Below are positions 1 to 7,674 of a stretch of DNA of 33,379 bases, one piece after another. The translations under genes were made by a program, and so were the position numbers. The DNA comes from an uncultured Flavobacteriales bacterium (GTDB taxonomy: Bacteria; Bacteroidota; Bacteroidia; Flavobacteriales_D; Crocinitomicaceae). Under the pieces are notes generated by a model. It was not told where the DNA came from. It searched no databases and saw nothing but the letters and a program-made list of their open reading frames with translations. Numbering within the stretch: the stretch's first letter is position 1; every line of letters starts with the position of its first letter. Location: contig CAJAVU010000081.1 in NCBI GenBank assembly GCA_903945495.1, forward strand, positions 1 to 33,379, read 5' to 3'.

Positions 1-648
1 ACCACCATATCCAAAGAAGAATTCGATGATTTACTTGAATTAGTTACTCCTGAGAATGGAATTCATACCTACACAGAAAGAAAAAGCCAAAAAACACGCA
101 CAAAACAATTATACAAACCTTGGTTAAAAGATGCATATCTACTTGCATTGTTAACGGGAAGAAGACGAGAAGCAATTGTTCAGATGAAGTTTAATGGAAT
201 AATTGAAAATTCCGAAGGCGAACCTATAACAATTAAAGTAGAAGATTTCAAAGTAAACAAAAGCAAAAATTTAACAAAAAAGGAAAACGTAAAATACATC
301 TACATCCCGATTATTGCACCCCTCAAAAAATTACTTTTTGAATTGGGATACGAAGAGAATAAAGGAAAAGACATGTATATTCTTGCGCCGAATGAAACGA
401 TACAACGCGATTCAATGATGACTTTGATGAGCAAATCGTTTACACATTATTTTAACCAACTAGGAACAGGAAAAAAAGTTGAATTATATGACTTGAGAAA
501 AACCTACATCTCTCATTTATATGCAACCTATGGAGACAAAGCACGAATTATCACGAAGCACTCTGGAATGGATGTGATGCTGAACCATTACATTGATCAA
601 GAAGTCGTTTCTCAAGTTGCCTCGGATTTTGGATTTTTTGACTTATGA
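1..648 (+). CDS. Tyrosine recombinase (phage-type integrase), 5' end outside window
   Basis: The reading frame is open from base 1 to the TGA/TAA-type stop region ending at 648, so the start codon and N-terminal DNA-binding domain lie to the left of the window. The 215 visible residues form the catalytic domain of a tyrosine recombinase. An LTGRRREAI segment carries the first catalytic Arg. A Lys-rich beta-hairpin region follows. Near the C-terminus, YDLRKT holds the second Arg (the usual preceding His is Tyr), TKHSG holds the His, and NHYID holds the likely Tyr nucleophile. All main catalytic positions are present, so it may be active. A TTG at 148 gives an apparent internal start, but the frame and family resemblance continue upstream of it. 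The gene lies 160 bases from the 3' end of a tRNA-Met gene, the usual position for an integrase at the end of a genomic island or prophage. I cannot tell which kind of element it belongs to. Confidence 0.85.
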   Translation, partial: TTISKEEFDDLLELVTPENGIHTYTERKSQKTRTKQLYKPWLKDAYLLALLTGRRREAIVQMKFNGIIENSEGEPITIKVEDFKVNKSKNLTKKENVKYIYIPIIAPLKKLLFELGYEENKGKDMYILAPNETIQRDSMMTLMSKSFTHYFNQLGTGKKVELYDLRKTYISHLYATYGDKARIITKHSGMDVMLNHYIDQEVVSQVASDFGFFDL

Positions 649-714
649 AAGGTATCAAAAACACTGAATTTAAACCTTGAAAAATGACTAGAAAAAATGA
701 AGCATTTCTGCAAA

Positions 715-738
715 AACTGGACTCCAAACTGGACTCCA
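715..738. repeat. 12-bp tandem direct repeat, two copies
   Basis: The unit AACTGGACTCCA occurs twice back to back between the recombinase stop codon and the tRNA terminator. It could be a recombinase arm-binding site or simple sequence; the sequence alone does not say which. Confidence 0.6.
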
Positions 739-775
739 ACCCGAAAAAGTTCAAAAATGAAAATTACAGAAAAAC

Positions 776-802
776 AAAAACCCCAGTAAATACTGGGGTT
801 TT
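776..802 (-). terminator. Rho-independent terminator downstream of tRNA-Met
   Basis: CCCCAGTA and TACTGGGG form a perfect 8-bp stem around an AA loop (781-798). Read on the minus strand it is followed by a T-rich run, so it would end the tRNA transcript six or so bases after the tRNA 3' end. On the plus strand four T residues follow, so it may also stop read-through from the recombinase gene. Confidence 0.75.
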
Positions 803-807
803 AAGAG

Positions 808-881
808 TAGCGAGAGAGAGATTTGAACTCTCGACCTCAGGGTTATGAATCCTGCGCTCTAACCAACTGAGCTACCTCGCC
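808..881 (-). tRNA. tRNA-Met (anticodon CAT), probably the elongator
   Basis: The reverse complement folds into a full 74-nt cloverleaf. The acceptor stem is GGCGAGG with TCTCGCT, with G-T wobbles at both its first and last pair. The D-arm is GCTC...GAGC. The anticodon loop TTCATAA has CAT at plus-strand 845-847. The T-arm is GAGAG-TTCAAAT-CTCTC and the discriminator is A; no CCA is encoded. It lacks the three consecutive G-C pairs in the anticodon stem that mark initiator tRNAs. A tRNA-Ile with a lysidine-modified CAT anticodon cannot be fully excluded. A promoter lies just upstream and a terminator just downstream. Its 3' end faces the recombinase gene. Confidence 0.93.
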
Positions 882-902
882 ATTACATTGGTTTTGCGGG
901 TG

Positions 903-932
903 CAAATATAACAGTTATTTTTTCTTTATCAA
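903..932 (-). promoter_or_regulatory. Bacteroidetes-type promoter for tRNA-Met
   Basis: On the minus strand TTG (930-932) is followed by 19 bases and then TATATTTG (903-910), an exact match to the TTG-N19/21-TAnnTTTG consensus of the primary sigma factor in this phylum. Transcription would begin about 15 bases before the tRNA 5' end. Confidence 0.75.
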
Positions 933-1092
933 TTTTTCTCAAAAGAAACTTTTACCTTTTCTGCTAATTCTTTGAAAAACAAGCTTAAAAGGATTCGTTT
1001 AATTGACGAATCATTTGTATTTCTTTGGTAATTTGTATAGCTAGGCTGGAAAAAGCACTAACCAGAAACATCGGAACACGCAGATTAAACGC

Positions 1093-1842
1093 TTACGAAC
1101 GATCTGCCTCGAACAACACTTTCGTATTGTGTTTCAATGTGCGTAGAATCAAGGAAATTGCTAAACCAATTCCTAAAACGATTCCGTAAGAAACTTTGTA
1201 GTGAGGCTCGCCAGTTGTGAACCAATCGCGCAGGAATGCTACGAATACAAATCCAATGATTGTTGCAGTTACACCAGAATATTCTCTTCTCAATATTGTT
1301 TTCATTGAGAATGGAATTTCAGTTTTGATGTGATTTTTCATACTTGGCCAAAAAGCAGGAACTTTCATCGACCAATCCACGTAATCTTGACCAAATTTAC
1401 GCTCTAAGAAACGCTCTTCAGCGAACATAATGCGCTCATAATACAACCAGAACATGAAAGAAACCACCAAAACGAACCAGATGTTGTATGTGAACATTAC
1501 GATTCCAATCCACATGAAGTAATTTCCTAAATACAAAGGGTGACGAACCGTTGAATAGATTCCTTTGGTATTCAATGCATCAGCTACTTGTTCTTTCGTA
1601 TTTCTACCTGACGTATGTTTGTTACTTGTACCGATCGCAATCGCTCTAATTGCCTGACCAGCAAAGGAAAAAACTGCACAAGTTATCAACAGAATCAAAT
1701 CCAATTGTTCATTCTTATCAAATAATTGATAATCAGTAAAATAAATAGCCGGAACCGACATTAAAAACAAAATTACCGGTATTTGACCGCGGTATTTGAA
1801 CAGGATATTCCCGTTTTTTTCAAATGAGTGTACTAAAGCCAT
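1093..1842 (-). CDS. Integral membrane methyltransferase-like protein (ICMT/PEMT superfamily)
   Basis: This 249-residue protein has about five to six hydrophobic segments. In the middle it carries the signature of the isoprenylcysteine/phosphatidylethanolamine methyltransferase superfamily: GIYSTVRHPLYLGNY at about residues 94-108, which binds S-adenosylmethionine, and EERFLERKFGQDYVDW at about 141-156. The bacterial members are inner-membrane enzymes that methylate lipids or small substrates; the substrate here cannot be told from sequence. The ATG at 1840-1842 follows a short 62-base divergent gap shared with the START-domain gene. I see no clear -7 box for this gene. The assignment to the superfamily is firm, a specific activity is not. 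Confidence 0.8.
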   Translation of the reverse strand: MALVHSFEKNGNILFKYRGQIPVILFLMSVPAIYFTDYQLFDKNEQLDLILLITCAVFSFAGQAIRAIAIGTSNKHTSGRNTKEQVADALNTKGIYSTVRHPLYLGNYFMWIGIVMFTYNIWFVLVVSFMFWLYYERIMFAEERFLERKFGQDYVDWSMKVPAFWPSMKNHIKTEIPFSMKTILRREYSGVTATIIGFVFVAFLRDWFTTGEPHYKVSYGIVLGIGLAISLILRTLKHNTKVLFEADRS

Positions 1843-1904
1843 TGAAAAGAAATGTGTAAATTGCGCATTAAAGTTGCGAAGTTAATACAAATTTGACGAC
1901 TACT

Positions 1905-2294
1905 ATGATTGATAAAGTAAAATATGAATTAGAATACCTTCTTAAAACATCTCCAAAGGTGCTTGAAAGTATGTTGTGCACGCCTAGTGGATTGAGCGAA
2001 TGGTTTGCGGATGATGTAAATATTAAGGACGATATTTTTACATTTATATGGGATGGTAGTGAAGAAAAAGCACGTTTATTATCCAAAAAATCGGGAACGA
2101 AAGCAAAATTCAAGTGGTTGGAAGATGAAGACGAAGACAACGAATATTTCTTTGAAATGAGTTTTGAAGTTGACCCAATGACGAAAGCAGTCGTTATGCG
2201 CGTTGTTGATTTTGCAGAAGAAGACGAGGTTGAAGAATCTCAAATGCTTTGGGAACAGCAAGTTGGCGAATTACGTCGTGTATTAGGAGCTTAA
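1905..2294 (+). CDS. START-like domain protein (AHSA1/SRPBCC fold)
   Basis: A 129-residue protein from the ATG at 1905; a TTG four codons earlier (1893) is a less likely start. The N-terminal pattern KVKYELEYLLKTSPKVLESM, then TPSGLSEWFADDV and FIWDGSEE, matches the small START-like proteins common in Bacteroidetes, which have a hydrophobic-pocket helix-grip fold. The protein is very acidic, with runs such as DEDEDNE and AEEDEVEE. It has no signal peptide and is probably cytoplasmic. Its ligand is unknown. It stands directly upstream of the LptF/LptG permease gene in the same direction, 109 bases away. Confidence 0.8.
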   Translation: MIDKVKYELEYLLKTSPKVLESMLCTPSGLSEWFADDVNIKDDIFTFIWDGSEEKARLLSKKSGTKAKFKWLEDEDEDNEYFFEMSFEVDPMTKAVVMRVVDFAEEDEVEESQMLWEQQVGELRRVLGA

Positions 2295-2373
2295 GCAACA
2301 ACCTTATTTCTTATCTCTTTTGTATTTTTTTGCATCAACTTGAATAAAAACGTCCTCTTCAACGTTATTTAGC

Positions 2374-2381
2374 TAATTTTG
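2374..2381 (+). promoter_or_regulatory. Candidate -7 box upstream of the LptF/LptG gene
   Basis: TAATTTTG matches TAnnTTTG, 22 bases before the TTG start codon at 2404. No TTG is found at the expected -33 spacing, so the support is partial. Confidence 0.35.
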
Positions 2382-2403
2382 TAAGCATCTTAAGTAAAAT
2401 CCA

Positions 2404-3858
2404 TTGAAACGTCTGTACGTTTTTAGTATTCGATCTTTTGTAGGGCCATTCTTTGTGACCCTAGCAATTTCCATGTTCATTTTAATCATGCAATTTCTGT
2501 GGAAATACATTGATGATTTAATGGGAAAAGGGATTGATTCCTTTGTGATTTTAGAATTACTTTTCTATGTTTCTGCAAGTTTGATTCCTTTGGCGCTTCC
2601 TTTGGCAATTTTACTTTCTTCGATTATGACCATTGGTAATCTCGCTGAAAACAACGAATTAACGGCTTTAAAATCAAGTGGTTTATCATTGTATAGAATC
2701 ATGCGTCCACTCACCTTTGTTGTGATTGGAATCGCTTGTTTTACCTTCTATTTTGCTAATTATGTTATTCCAGTTGCCAATTTAAAATGGCATTCATTAA
2801 TCTACGATATTCAAAATACAAAGATTTCTGCCTTGTTAACACCTGGTGTTTATAGCAAGGAATTGGATGGATATGCAATTAAAGTCGAAGAAGGAACAGA
2901 AAGTACATTCAAGGGAATTTTAATCCACGACCATACAGATCCGAAGGAAATAAAAACAATTCGCGCAAATGATGGAAAAATTTATAAATCAGAAAATGGA
3001 AAATACCTATTTTTTGAATTGAATGAAGGATATATTTCTGAAGAATTAGCCCCGCAATCACCAACATTTTTACCAAACGGACAGTTGCATCGCAGTCAAA
3101 ACAATAATCGTCCTTCGCGCCGCTCGAATTTTGAAAAAGCAACCTATAAAATTGATTTATCAGGATTTTCATTGAAACGTTCGCAAGATGAATTATTTGC
3201 TGATAAACACGAAATGTTGAACGTTTTTCAAATTTATAATGCAATTGATTCTGTAAAAACGAATGGTCGAACGATTATTTTAAATTTCTTACAGAGTTTA
3301 AAAAATGATCACGCGTATTTTCAAGCATACACTTACAAACCAATCGATTCGTTGAATCATTCTGGTCTGCCAGACATGGACACCATTCGACCTGAAACAA
3401 TCGACTTTAAGAAACTTCCTGATGCCGAAAAATACAAAGCAATTACTTTAGCTCAATCCAAATTGCGTCGGAAAAATCAAAATTTAGATGGGCAAAAAGC
3501 ATACATGGCAAGCATTGAAATCGATATTAATGGTTATTGGATTGAATTTCATCGAAAATTCGCTCTTACCTATGCAATAATCGTTTTGTTCTTTATTGGT
3601 GCGCCATTGGGAGCGATTGTGCGTAAAGGTGGATTTGGAGCACCAGTTGTAATTGCCGCTTTATTGTTCATGGTTTATTTTGTATTGATCAGTATTGGTG
3701 ACAGTCTCGCTAGCTCTCAAGTAGTTTCTCCATACGTTGGGATGTGGTTTGCTTCATTTGTCTTAACACCAATTGCCTTCATTTTGATGCGGGCTGCGGC
3801 AAATGATGCACCTGTTTTTGATAAAGATGCATGGAGAAGATTTTTTAAACGAAAATAA
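2404..3858 (+). CDS. LptF/LptG family LPS export permease (YjgP/YjgQ)
   Basis: This 484-residue protein has the LptF/LptG layout. Three transmembrane helices lie in the first 120 residues, with the family-like segments PLALPLAILLSSIMTIGNLAENNELTALKSSG. A periplasmic region of about 260 residues follows, then three C-terminal helices (about 385-465) with FFIGAPLGAIVRKGG. In the Lpt system such permeases form the inner-membrane channel that, with the LptB ATPase, extracts LPS and passes it to LptC/LptA. The start is a TTG: an in-frame stop (TAA, 2395-2397) lies just upstream and the next ATG would delete most of the first helix. Whether it is LptF or LptG cannot be decided; the partner and LptB are not in the window. 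Three glycosyltransferase genes follow, which supports an LPS-related role. Confidence 0.9.
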   Translation: MKRLYVFSIRSFVGPFFVTLAISMFILIMQFLWKYIDDLMGKGIDSFVILELLFYVSASLIPLALPLAILLSSIMTIGNLAENNELTALKSSGLSLYRIMRPLTFVVIGIACFTFYFANYVIPVANLKWHSLIYDIQNTKISALLTPGVYSKELDGYAIKVEEGTESTFKGILIHDHTDPKEIKTIRANDGKIYKSENGKYLFFELNEGYISEELAPQSPTFLPNGQLHRSQNNNRPSRRSNFEKATYKIDLSGFSLKRSQDELFADKHEMLNVFQIYNAIDSVKTNGRTIILNFLQSLKNDHAYFQAYTYKPIDSLNHSGLPDMDTIRPETIDFKKLPDAEKYKAITLAQSKLRRKNQNLDGQKAYMASIEIDINGYWIEFHRKFALTYAIIVLFFIGAPLGAIVRKGGFGAPVVIAALLFMVYFVLISIGDSLASSQVVSPYVGMWFASFVLTPIAFILMRAAANDAPVFDKDAWRRFFKRK

Positions 3859-3942
3859 TGTAACAGTACTTTCTTCAATCTAACCACGAGAAATTTGAAG
3901 AAAATGCTACTTTTACGCAACAATTAGAACACAAAAACAAGT

Positions 3943-5028
3943 ATGGAAACGATTGGAATAGCAGGAATTAAAACGGATTGTATATTTTTCAAAGGCGATC
4001 TACCCTGTGCTCCTCACAAAAAATCAGGTGTTCATTGTCCTGATTGTCCAAGTTACCAAGCCATTGAAACACGCATTCTTATTATCAAATTGGGTGCTAT
4101 TGGCGACGTAATCCGTACGACTCCACTTTTAAGAAAAATCAGAAAAGAATATCCGAATTGTAAAATCACTTGGTTGACACAAACGCCATCTATTTTACCT
4201 GCTTCGGAAATCAACGAAATACTGAAATACGATTTTGCTTCTGTTCTTTATTTACAGCAATGCAAATTTGATATTGTCTTTAATCTCGATAAAGATAAAG
4301 ACGCTTGTGCTTTAGCGTTGCAATTGGATTCCAACCAAAAATTTGGTTATACATTGAAAGATGGCGTAGCGTATCCAATGAATGACTTGGCAAACCATAA
4401 ATACACAACAGGACTGTTCGACACGGTTAGCAAAGCCAATACAAAATCCTATGTCAAAGAAATCTTTGAAATGGTTAGTTGGAACTTTGAAGGCGAAGAA
4501 TATGTCTTTGACAACCATGAAGACAAAGGATTTCAGTGGAATTTGAATCGTTCAAAGAAATTGATTGGTTTGAATACTGGTTGCGGCGATCGTTGGACAA
4601 CGCGTTTGTGGCCAGATGAAAATTGGGTTTCCTTAATTCACTTGTTACAACAAGCAGGTTACGAACCAGTTTTATTGGGCGGAGAACAAGAACACAGCAA
4701 AAATGAATCCTTAGCAAAAGTAACGAATGCAACATATTTAGGGCATTTTAGTTTGCCAATGTTTATCAATTTGACGTATCAGATGGATTTGGTTGTTACA
4801 CAAGTAACGATGGCCATGCATATTTCTGTCGCATTGCAAAAACAAACAGTTTTGATGAACAATATTTTCAATCCGTATGAATTTGAATTGTATGGACGTG
4901 GAGAAATTGTTTCACCGAGCAAACCTTGTGAGTGTTATTTCGCGGGAAAATGTAAGCATGGCGCTTCTTGCATGAAAGATTTATCGCCAGAAACAGTGTT
5001 TGAAGCGGTAAAAAAACACTTGAACTAA
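3943..5028 (+). CDS. Glycosyltransferase family 9 protein (heptosyltransferase-like) with cysteine clusters
   Basis: A 361-residue protein. After a Cys-rich N-terminal segment comes the GT9 N-domain start ILIIKLGAIGDVIRTTPLL (about 45-63), which in this family lines the acceptor side. The C-domain has LIGLNTGCGDRWTTRLWP (about 206-223) and VLLGG, and the late segment QVTMAMHISVAL is the usual donor-site region. GT9 enzymes transfer heptose or related sugars from nucleotide sugars during LPS core synthesis at the cytoplasmic face. Unusual features are Cys13, Cys22, Cys32 and Cys35 with His25 and His31 at the N-terminus, and Cys329, Cys331, Cys337 and Cys343 at the C-terminus, a possible metal or Fe-S site. 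It sits 84 bases after the LptF/LptG gene and 4 bases before the next glycosyltransferase. The sugar specificity is unknown. Confidence 0.85.
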   Translation: METIGIAGIKTDCIFFKGDLPCAPHKKSGVHCPDCPSYQAIETRILIIKLGAIGDVIRTTPLLRKIRKEYPNCKITWLTQTPSILPASEINEILKYDFASVLYLQQCKFDIVFNLDKDKDACALALQLDSNQKFGYTLKDGVAYPMNDLANHKYTTGLFDTVSKANTKSYVKEIFEMVSWNFEGEEYVFDNHEDKGFQWNLNRSKKLIGLNTGCGDRWTTRLWPDENWVSLIHLLQQAGYEPVLLGGEQEHSKNESLAKVTNATYLGHFSLPMFINLTYQMDLVVTQVTMAMHISVALQKQTVLMNNIFNPYEFELYGRGEIVSPSKPCECYFAGKCKHGASCMKDLSPETVFEAVKKHLN

Positions 5029-5032
5029 TTTC

Positions 5033-6235
5033 GTGAAAGTTTTACAGTTAACATATCGTGTTCCGTTTCCTCCAACGGACGGAGGTTCAATTGGAATTTA
5101 CAACATCACAAAGGGATTGCACGACAATGGTTGCGAAATTGATTTGGTTGCGATTAACACACCAAAACATTCACAGCCGAAAGATTGCATGCTTCCATTG
5201 GCAACACAACACGATGTTTTTGTAAACACGAATATTTCACCATTTAAGTTACTGAAAAACATACTATTCAAAACAATTCCATACAATGTTGAACGATTTG
5301 TTTCACAAGATGTTGAATCAAAATTAATTGAACTACTTTGCCAAAAAACATACGATTTCATTCAAGTTGAAGGTGCTTTCGTGGCGTATTACATTGATGT
5401 AATTAAAGAACATTGCTCCTGCCCTGTTTTGGTTCGCACGCACAACATTGAATATGTCATTTGGGAACGACTTGCATTGAACGAGAAAAATCCTGCTAAA
5501 AAATGGTTCTATAAGCATTTAGGAAAACGCCTAAGAGCATTTGAAGCTGCGTATTACAACAAAGCTGATGGCATTGCTGCAATTACAGAAGAAGACAAAC
5601 AACGATTGATTGACTTAAACGTGCATGTTCCTATACAGATTGTACCAGCCGGAGTGGCTTTGGACAAATACTTAGTAGCAGAAGATCGCGAACCTGAACC
5701 CAATTCAATTTTCAGTATTAGCGCATTGGATTGGCTTCCGAACTTAGAAGGATTGGATTGGTTTTTAAAATCGGTTTGGCCCGAAATCTTAAAACGTAAG
5801 CCTGAACTACATTTTCACATCGCTGGAAAATCAACTCCTGAATGGTTAATGAACAGTTCATTTCCGAATGTACACGTTCACGGTTTTGTTGATGATGCAA
5901 TTGTATTTAAAAAAACGTATGAATTGATGTTGGTTCCTTTGCTTTCTGGCGGCGGAATGCGCGTAAAGATTATAGAAGGTCTGGCGACCAAGAAATGCAT
6001 AATTAGCACAACCATTGGAGCTGAAGGTATCGAATGTATTCACGGAAAAAACATTGTGATAGCCGATTCACCGCAAGAATGGATCGATGCCATTTGCTAC
6101 TACATTGACCATTCGGATGAACGAAAGGTAATCGAACAGAATGCGTTCTTAACGGCGAATACGGTTTATGAGAATACGGCAATTACACAAAAGTATATTG
6201 GATTATTCGAAAATTTGAGAGATTCGAAGATTTGA
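5033..6235 (+). CDS. Glycosyltransferase family 4 protein
   Basis: This 400-residue protein starts with GTG four bases after the GT9 stop. The N-terminus MKVLQLTYRVPFPPTDGGSI is the start of a GT-B Rossmann domain with the glycine-rich loop. A central NKADGIAAITEEDK segment leads to IVPAGVALDKY (about 202-212), which opens the C-terminal domain. The donor-binding region is LLSGGGMRVKIIEGLA (about 303-318), a variant of the EX7E region. Enzymes of this type transfer a sugar from a nucleotide sugar in polysaccharide or LPS assembly at the cytoplasmic membrane. Donor and acceptor cannot be read from the sequence. The tight spacing suggests translational coupling to the GT9 gene. There is no signal peptide or clear membrane segment. 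Confidence 0.87.
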   Translation: MKVLQLTYRVPFPPTDGGSIGIYNITKGLHDNGCEIDLVAINTPKHSQPKDCMLPLATQHDVFVNTNISPFKLLKNILFKTIPYNVERFVSQDVESKLIELLCQKTYDFIQVEGAFVAYYIDVIKEHCSCPVLVRTHNIEYVIWERLALNEKNPAKKWFYKHLGKRLRAFEAAYYNKADGIAAITEEDKQRLIDLNVHVPIQIVPAGVALDKYLVAEDREPEPNSIFSISALDWLPNLEGLDWFLKSVWPEILKRKPELHFHIAGKSTPEWLMNSSFPNVHVHGFVDDAIVFKKTYELMLVPLLSGGGMRVKIIEGLATKKCIISTTIGAEGIECIHGKNIVIADSPQEWIDAICYYIDHSDERKVIEQNAFLTANTVYENTAITQKYIGLFENLRDSKI

Positions 6236-6302
6236 AAATTTATCCCAAGTGACATTGAATAGTCAAATCTTTGAATGTTCGAATCTTTGAATTTTCAAAT
6301 TT
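6221..6302. repeat. Imperfect inverted and direct repeats after the GT4 gene
   Basis: A 15-base segment (6221-6235, covering the GT4 stop codon) is complementary at 13 of 15 positions to 6263-6277. Related TTCGAATCTTTGAAT and TTTGAATTTTCAAAT motifs follow to 6302. It could form a long AT-rich hairpin and act as a transcript end or processing site, but it lacks the GC-rich stem plus T-run of a standard terminator. A direct repeat of TCTAATCACTA follows at about 6308-6332. Confidence 0.45.
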
Positions 6303-6362
6303 CTACCCTCTAATCACTATTATCTAATCACTAAAAAGTATCTTTGAATTCGCACGAAGCAA

Positions 6363-7535
6363 ATGAGCAATAAAGATAAATTAGTCGTACTTCTCTCTCG
6401 TTTTCCATATCCATTGGAGAAAGGAGATAAATTGCGTGCGTATCATCAAATTACTGAACTTTCAAAAACCTTCGACGTCTTTTTGATTGCTGTTTCAGAG
6501 AAAGAAATTCCTGCTGAACATCACACGCAATTGGCTCACTTTTGCGAGGAGATTCACATCATTCGAATCACAAAATTGTCGATTTTCCTCAATTTATTTT
6601 TAAGTTTCATCTCCAATAAACCATTTCAAATAGGTTATTTTTTCTCGTTTAAAGGAAAGAGAAAAGTCGATTTGTTACTTCAGAGAATACAACCTAAGTA
6701 CATTTATTCTCAATTAGTTAGAACTTCAGAATACATCAAAAACTATCATGCTTGTCCAAAAACGATTGATTATATGGATGCGCTGTCCAAAGGAATCGAA
6801 CGTCGTATTGACAAAGCACCTTGGTACGCGAAATGGGTTTTTCGTTCGGAAGCTAAGCGTTTAAAGAACTACGAACGTGTGATTTTTGATTACTTTGAAC
6901 ATAAGACGATTATTTCAGATCAAGATCGGGAATTTATTCTTCACCCCAATCGCAACGAAATTGTCAGTATTCCAAATGGTATCGACGAGCGCTTTTTCAA
7001 TTTCCCAAGAACTTCACCATCCTATGATCTTGTCTTTATTGGAAACTTAAGTTATGCTCCAAACATCGAGGCGGTTGAATACATTTCAAACGAATTACTA
7101 AAGAAAAACAAGCAACTTAGCTGTTTAATTTCAGGGGCGACTCCGCATCTAACGGTCGAAAAAATTGCGCGAAACACTTCTCAAATCCATTTACAAGGTT
7201 GGACTGAAGATATTCGTGAAGCATATGTTTCAGGTAAAATATTCATCGCTCCTATGATGATTGGAACAGGAATGCAAAATAAATTATTAGAAGCAATGGC
7301 GCTTGGCATTCCTTGTATTACAACCACTTTGGCAAACAATGCAATAAAAGCCGTTCACAATGAGCACATACTTGTTGCCAATACCGCAGAAGAATTTTTG
7401 AATGCCATCAATACCCTTTTAACGGATTCAGACTTGTACGAGCGCATTGCATTAAATGGCACTGCATTTATTCGTGACAATTATTCTTGGCAACGTTCAA
7501 CCAATAAATTAATCGAATTGATTCAGGAAAAATAG
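6363..7535 (+). CDS. Glycosyltransferase family 4 protein, TIGR03087-like sugar transferase
   Basis: A 390-residue GT-B glycosyltransferase. It begins with LSRFPYPLEKGDKLRAYHQI (about 11-30), the form seen in the PEP-CTERM/exopolysaccharide-type sugar transferases of TIGR03087. VIFDYFEHKTIISDQDREF and IVSIPNGIDERFF (about 200-212) lead into the C-terminal domain with LVFIGNLSYAPN. GTGMQNKLLEAMALGIPCIT (about 301-320) is the donor-site EX7E-like motif. It is probably cytoplasmic or peripheral to the inner membrane and adds one sugar to LPS or another surface glycan; substrates are unknown. The ATG at 6363 lies 127 bases after the preceding glycosyltransferase, beyond a repeat region, so it may be transcribed separately. 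No strong promoter box was seen. Confidence 0.87.
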   Translation: MSNKDKLVVLLSRFPYPLEKGDKLRAYHQITELSKTFDVFLIAVSEKEIPAEHHTQLAHFCEEIHIIRITKLSIFLNLFLSFISNKPFQIGYFFSFKGKRKVDLLLQRIQPKYIYSQLVRTSEYIKNYHACPKTIDYMDALSKGIERRIDKAPWYAKWVFRSEAKRLKNYERVIFDYFEHKTIISDQDREFILHPNRNEIVSIPNGIDERFFNFPRTSPSYDLVFIGNLSYAPNIEAVEYISNELLKKNKQLSCLISGATPHLTVEKIARNTSQIHLQGWTEDIREAYVSGKIFIAPMMIGTGMQNKLLEAMALGIPCITTTLANNAIKAVHNEHILVANTAEEFLNAINTLLTDSDLYERIALNGTAFIRDNYSWQRSTNKLIELIQEK

Positions 7536-7638
7536 ATTGAATCGTTATTGTTCGTGAAATGCACGCCTTATTTCTTGCCAATTTAAGAATTGTAATCTCT
7601 ATGGCCTAAAAACCGTTTTTGATATTACGGTACATTTT

Positions 7639-7669
7639 TTGAAGTTGGTCTTCTGAATTAGTAATTTTA
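7639..7669 (+). promoter_or_regulatory. Weak candidate promoter for the secreted hypothetical gene
   Basis: TTG (7639-7641), 20 bases, then TAATTTTA (7662-7669), one mismatch from TAnnTTTG. It ends only five bases before the ATG at 7675, so the transcript would have almost no leader. The match could be chance in AT-rich DNA. Confidence 0.25.
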
Positions 7670-7674
7670 AGCAT

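Noticed and set aside
148-648. Recombinase start at the TTG at 148
   Set aside because: The frame is open and protein-like back to base 1, and this start would cut into the catalytic domain.
684-848. 54-codon ORF starting after the recombinase and running into the tRNA
   Set aside because: Its second half is the antisense of tRNA-Met (the RVARERFELSTSGL pattern is a known tRNA artefact) and it crosses the terminator.
1893-1904. TTG start for the START-domain protein
   Set aside because: The ATG at 1905 is four codons later and fits homologous N-termini better.
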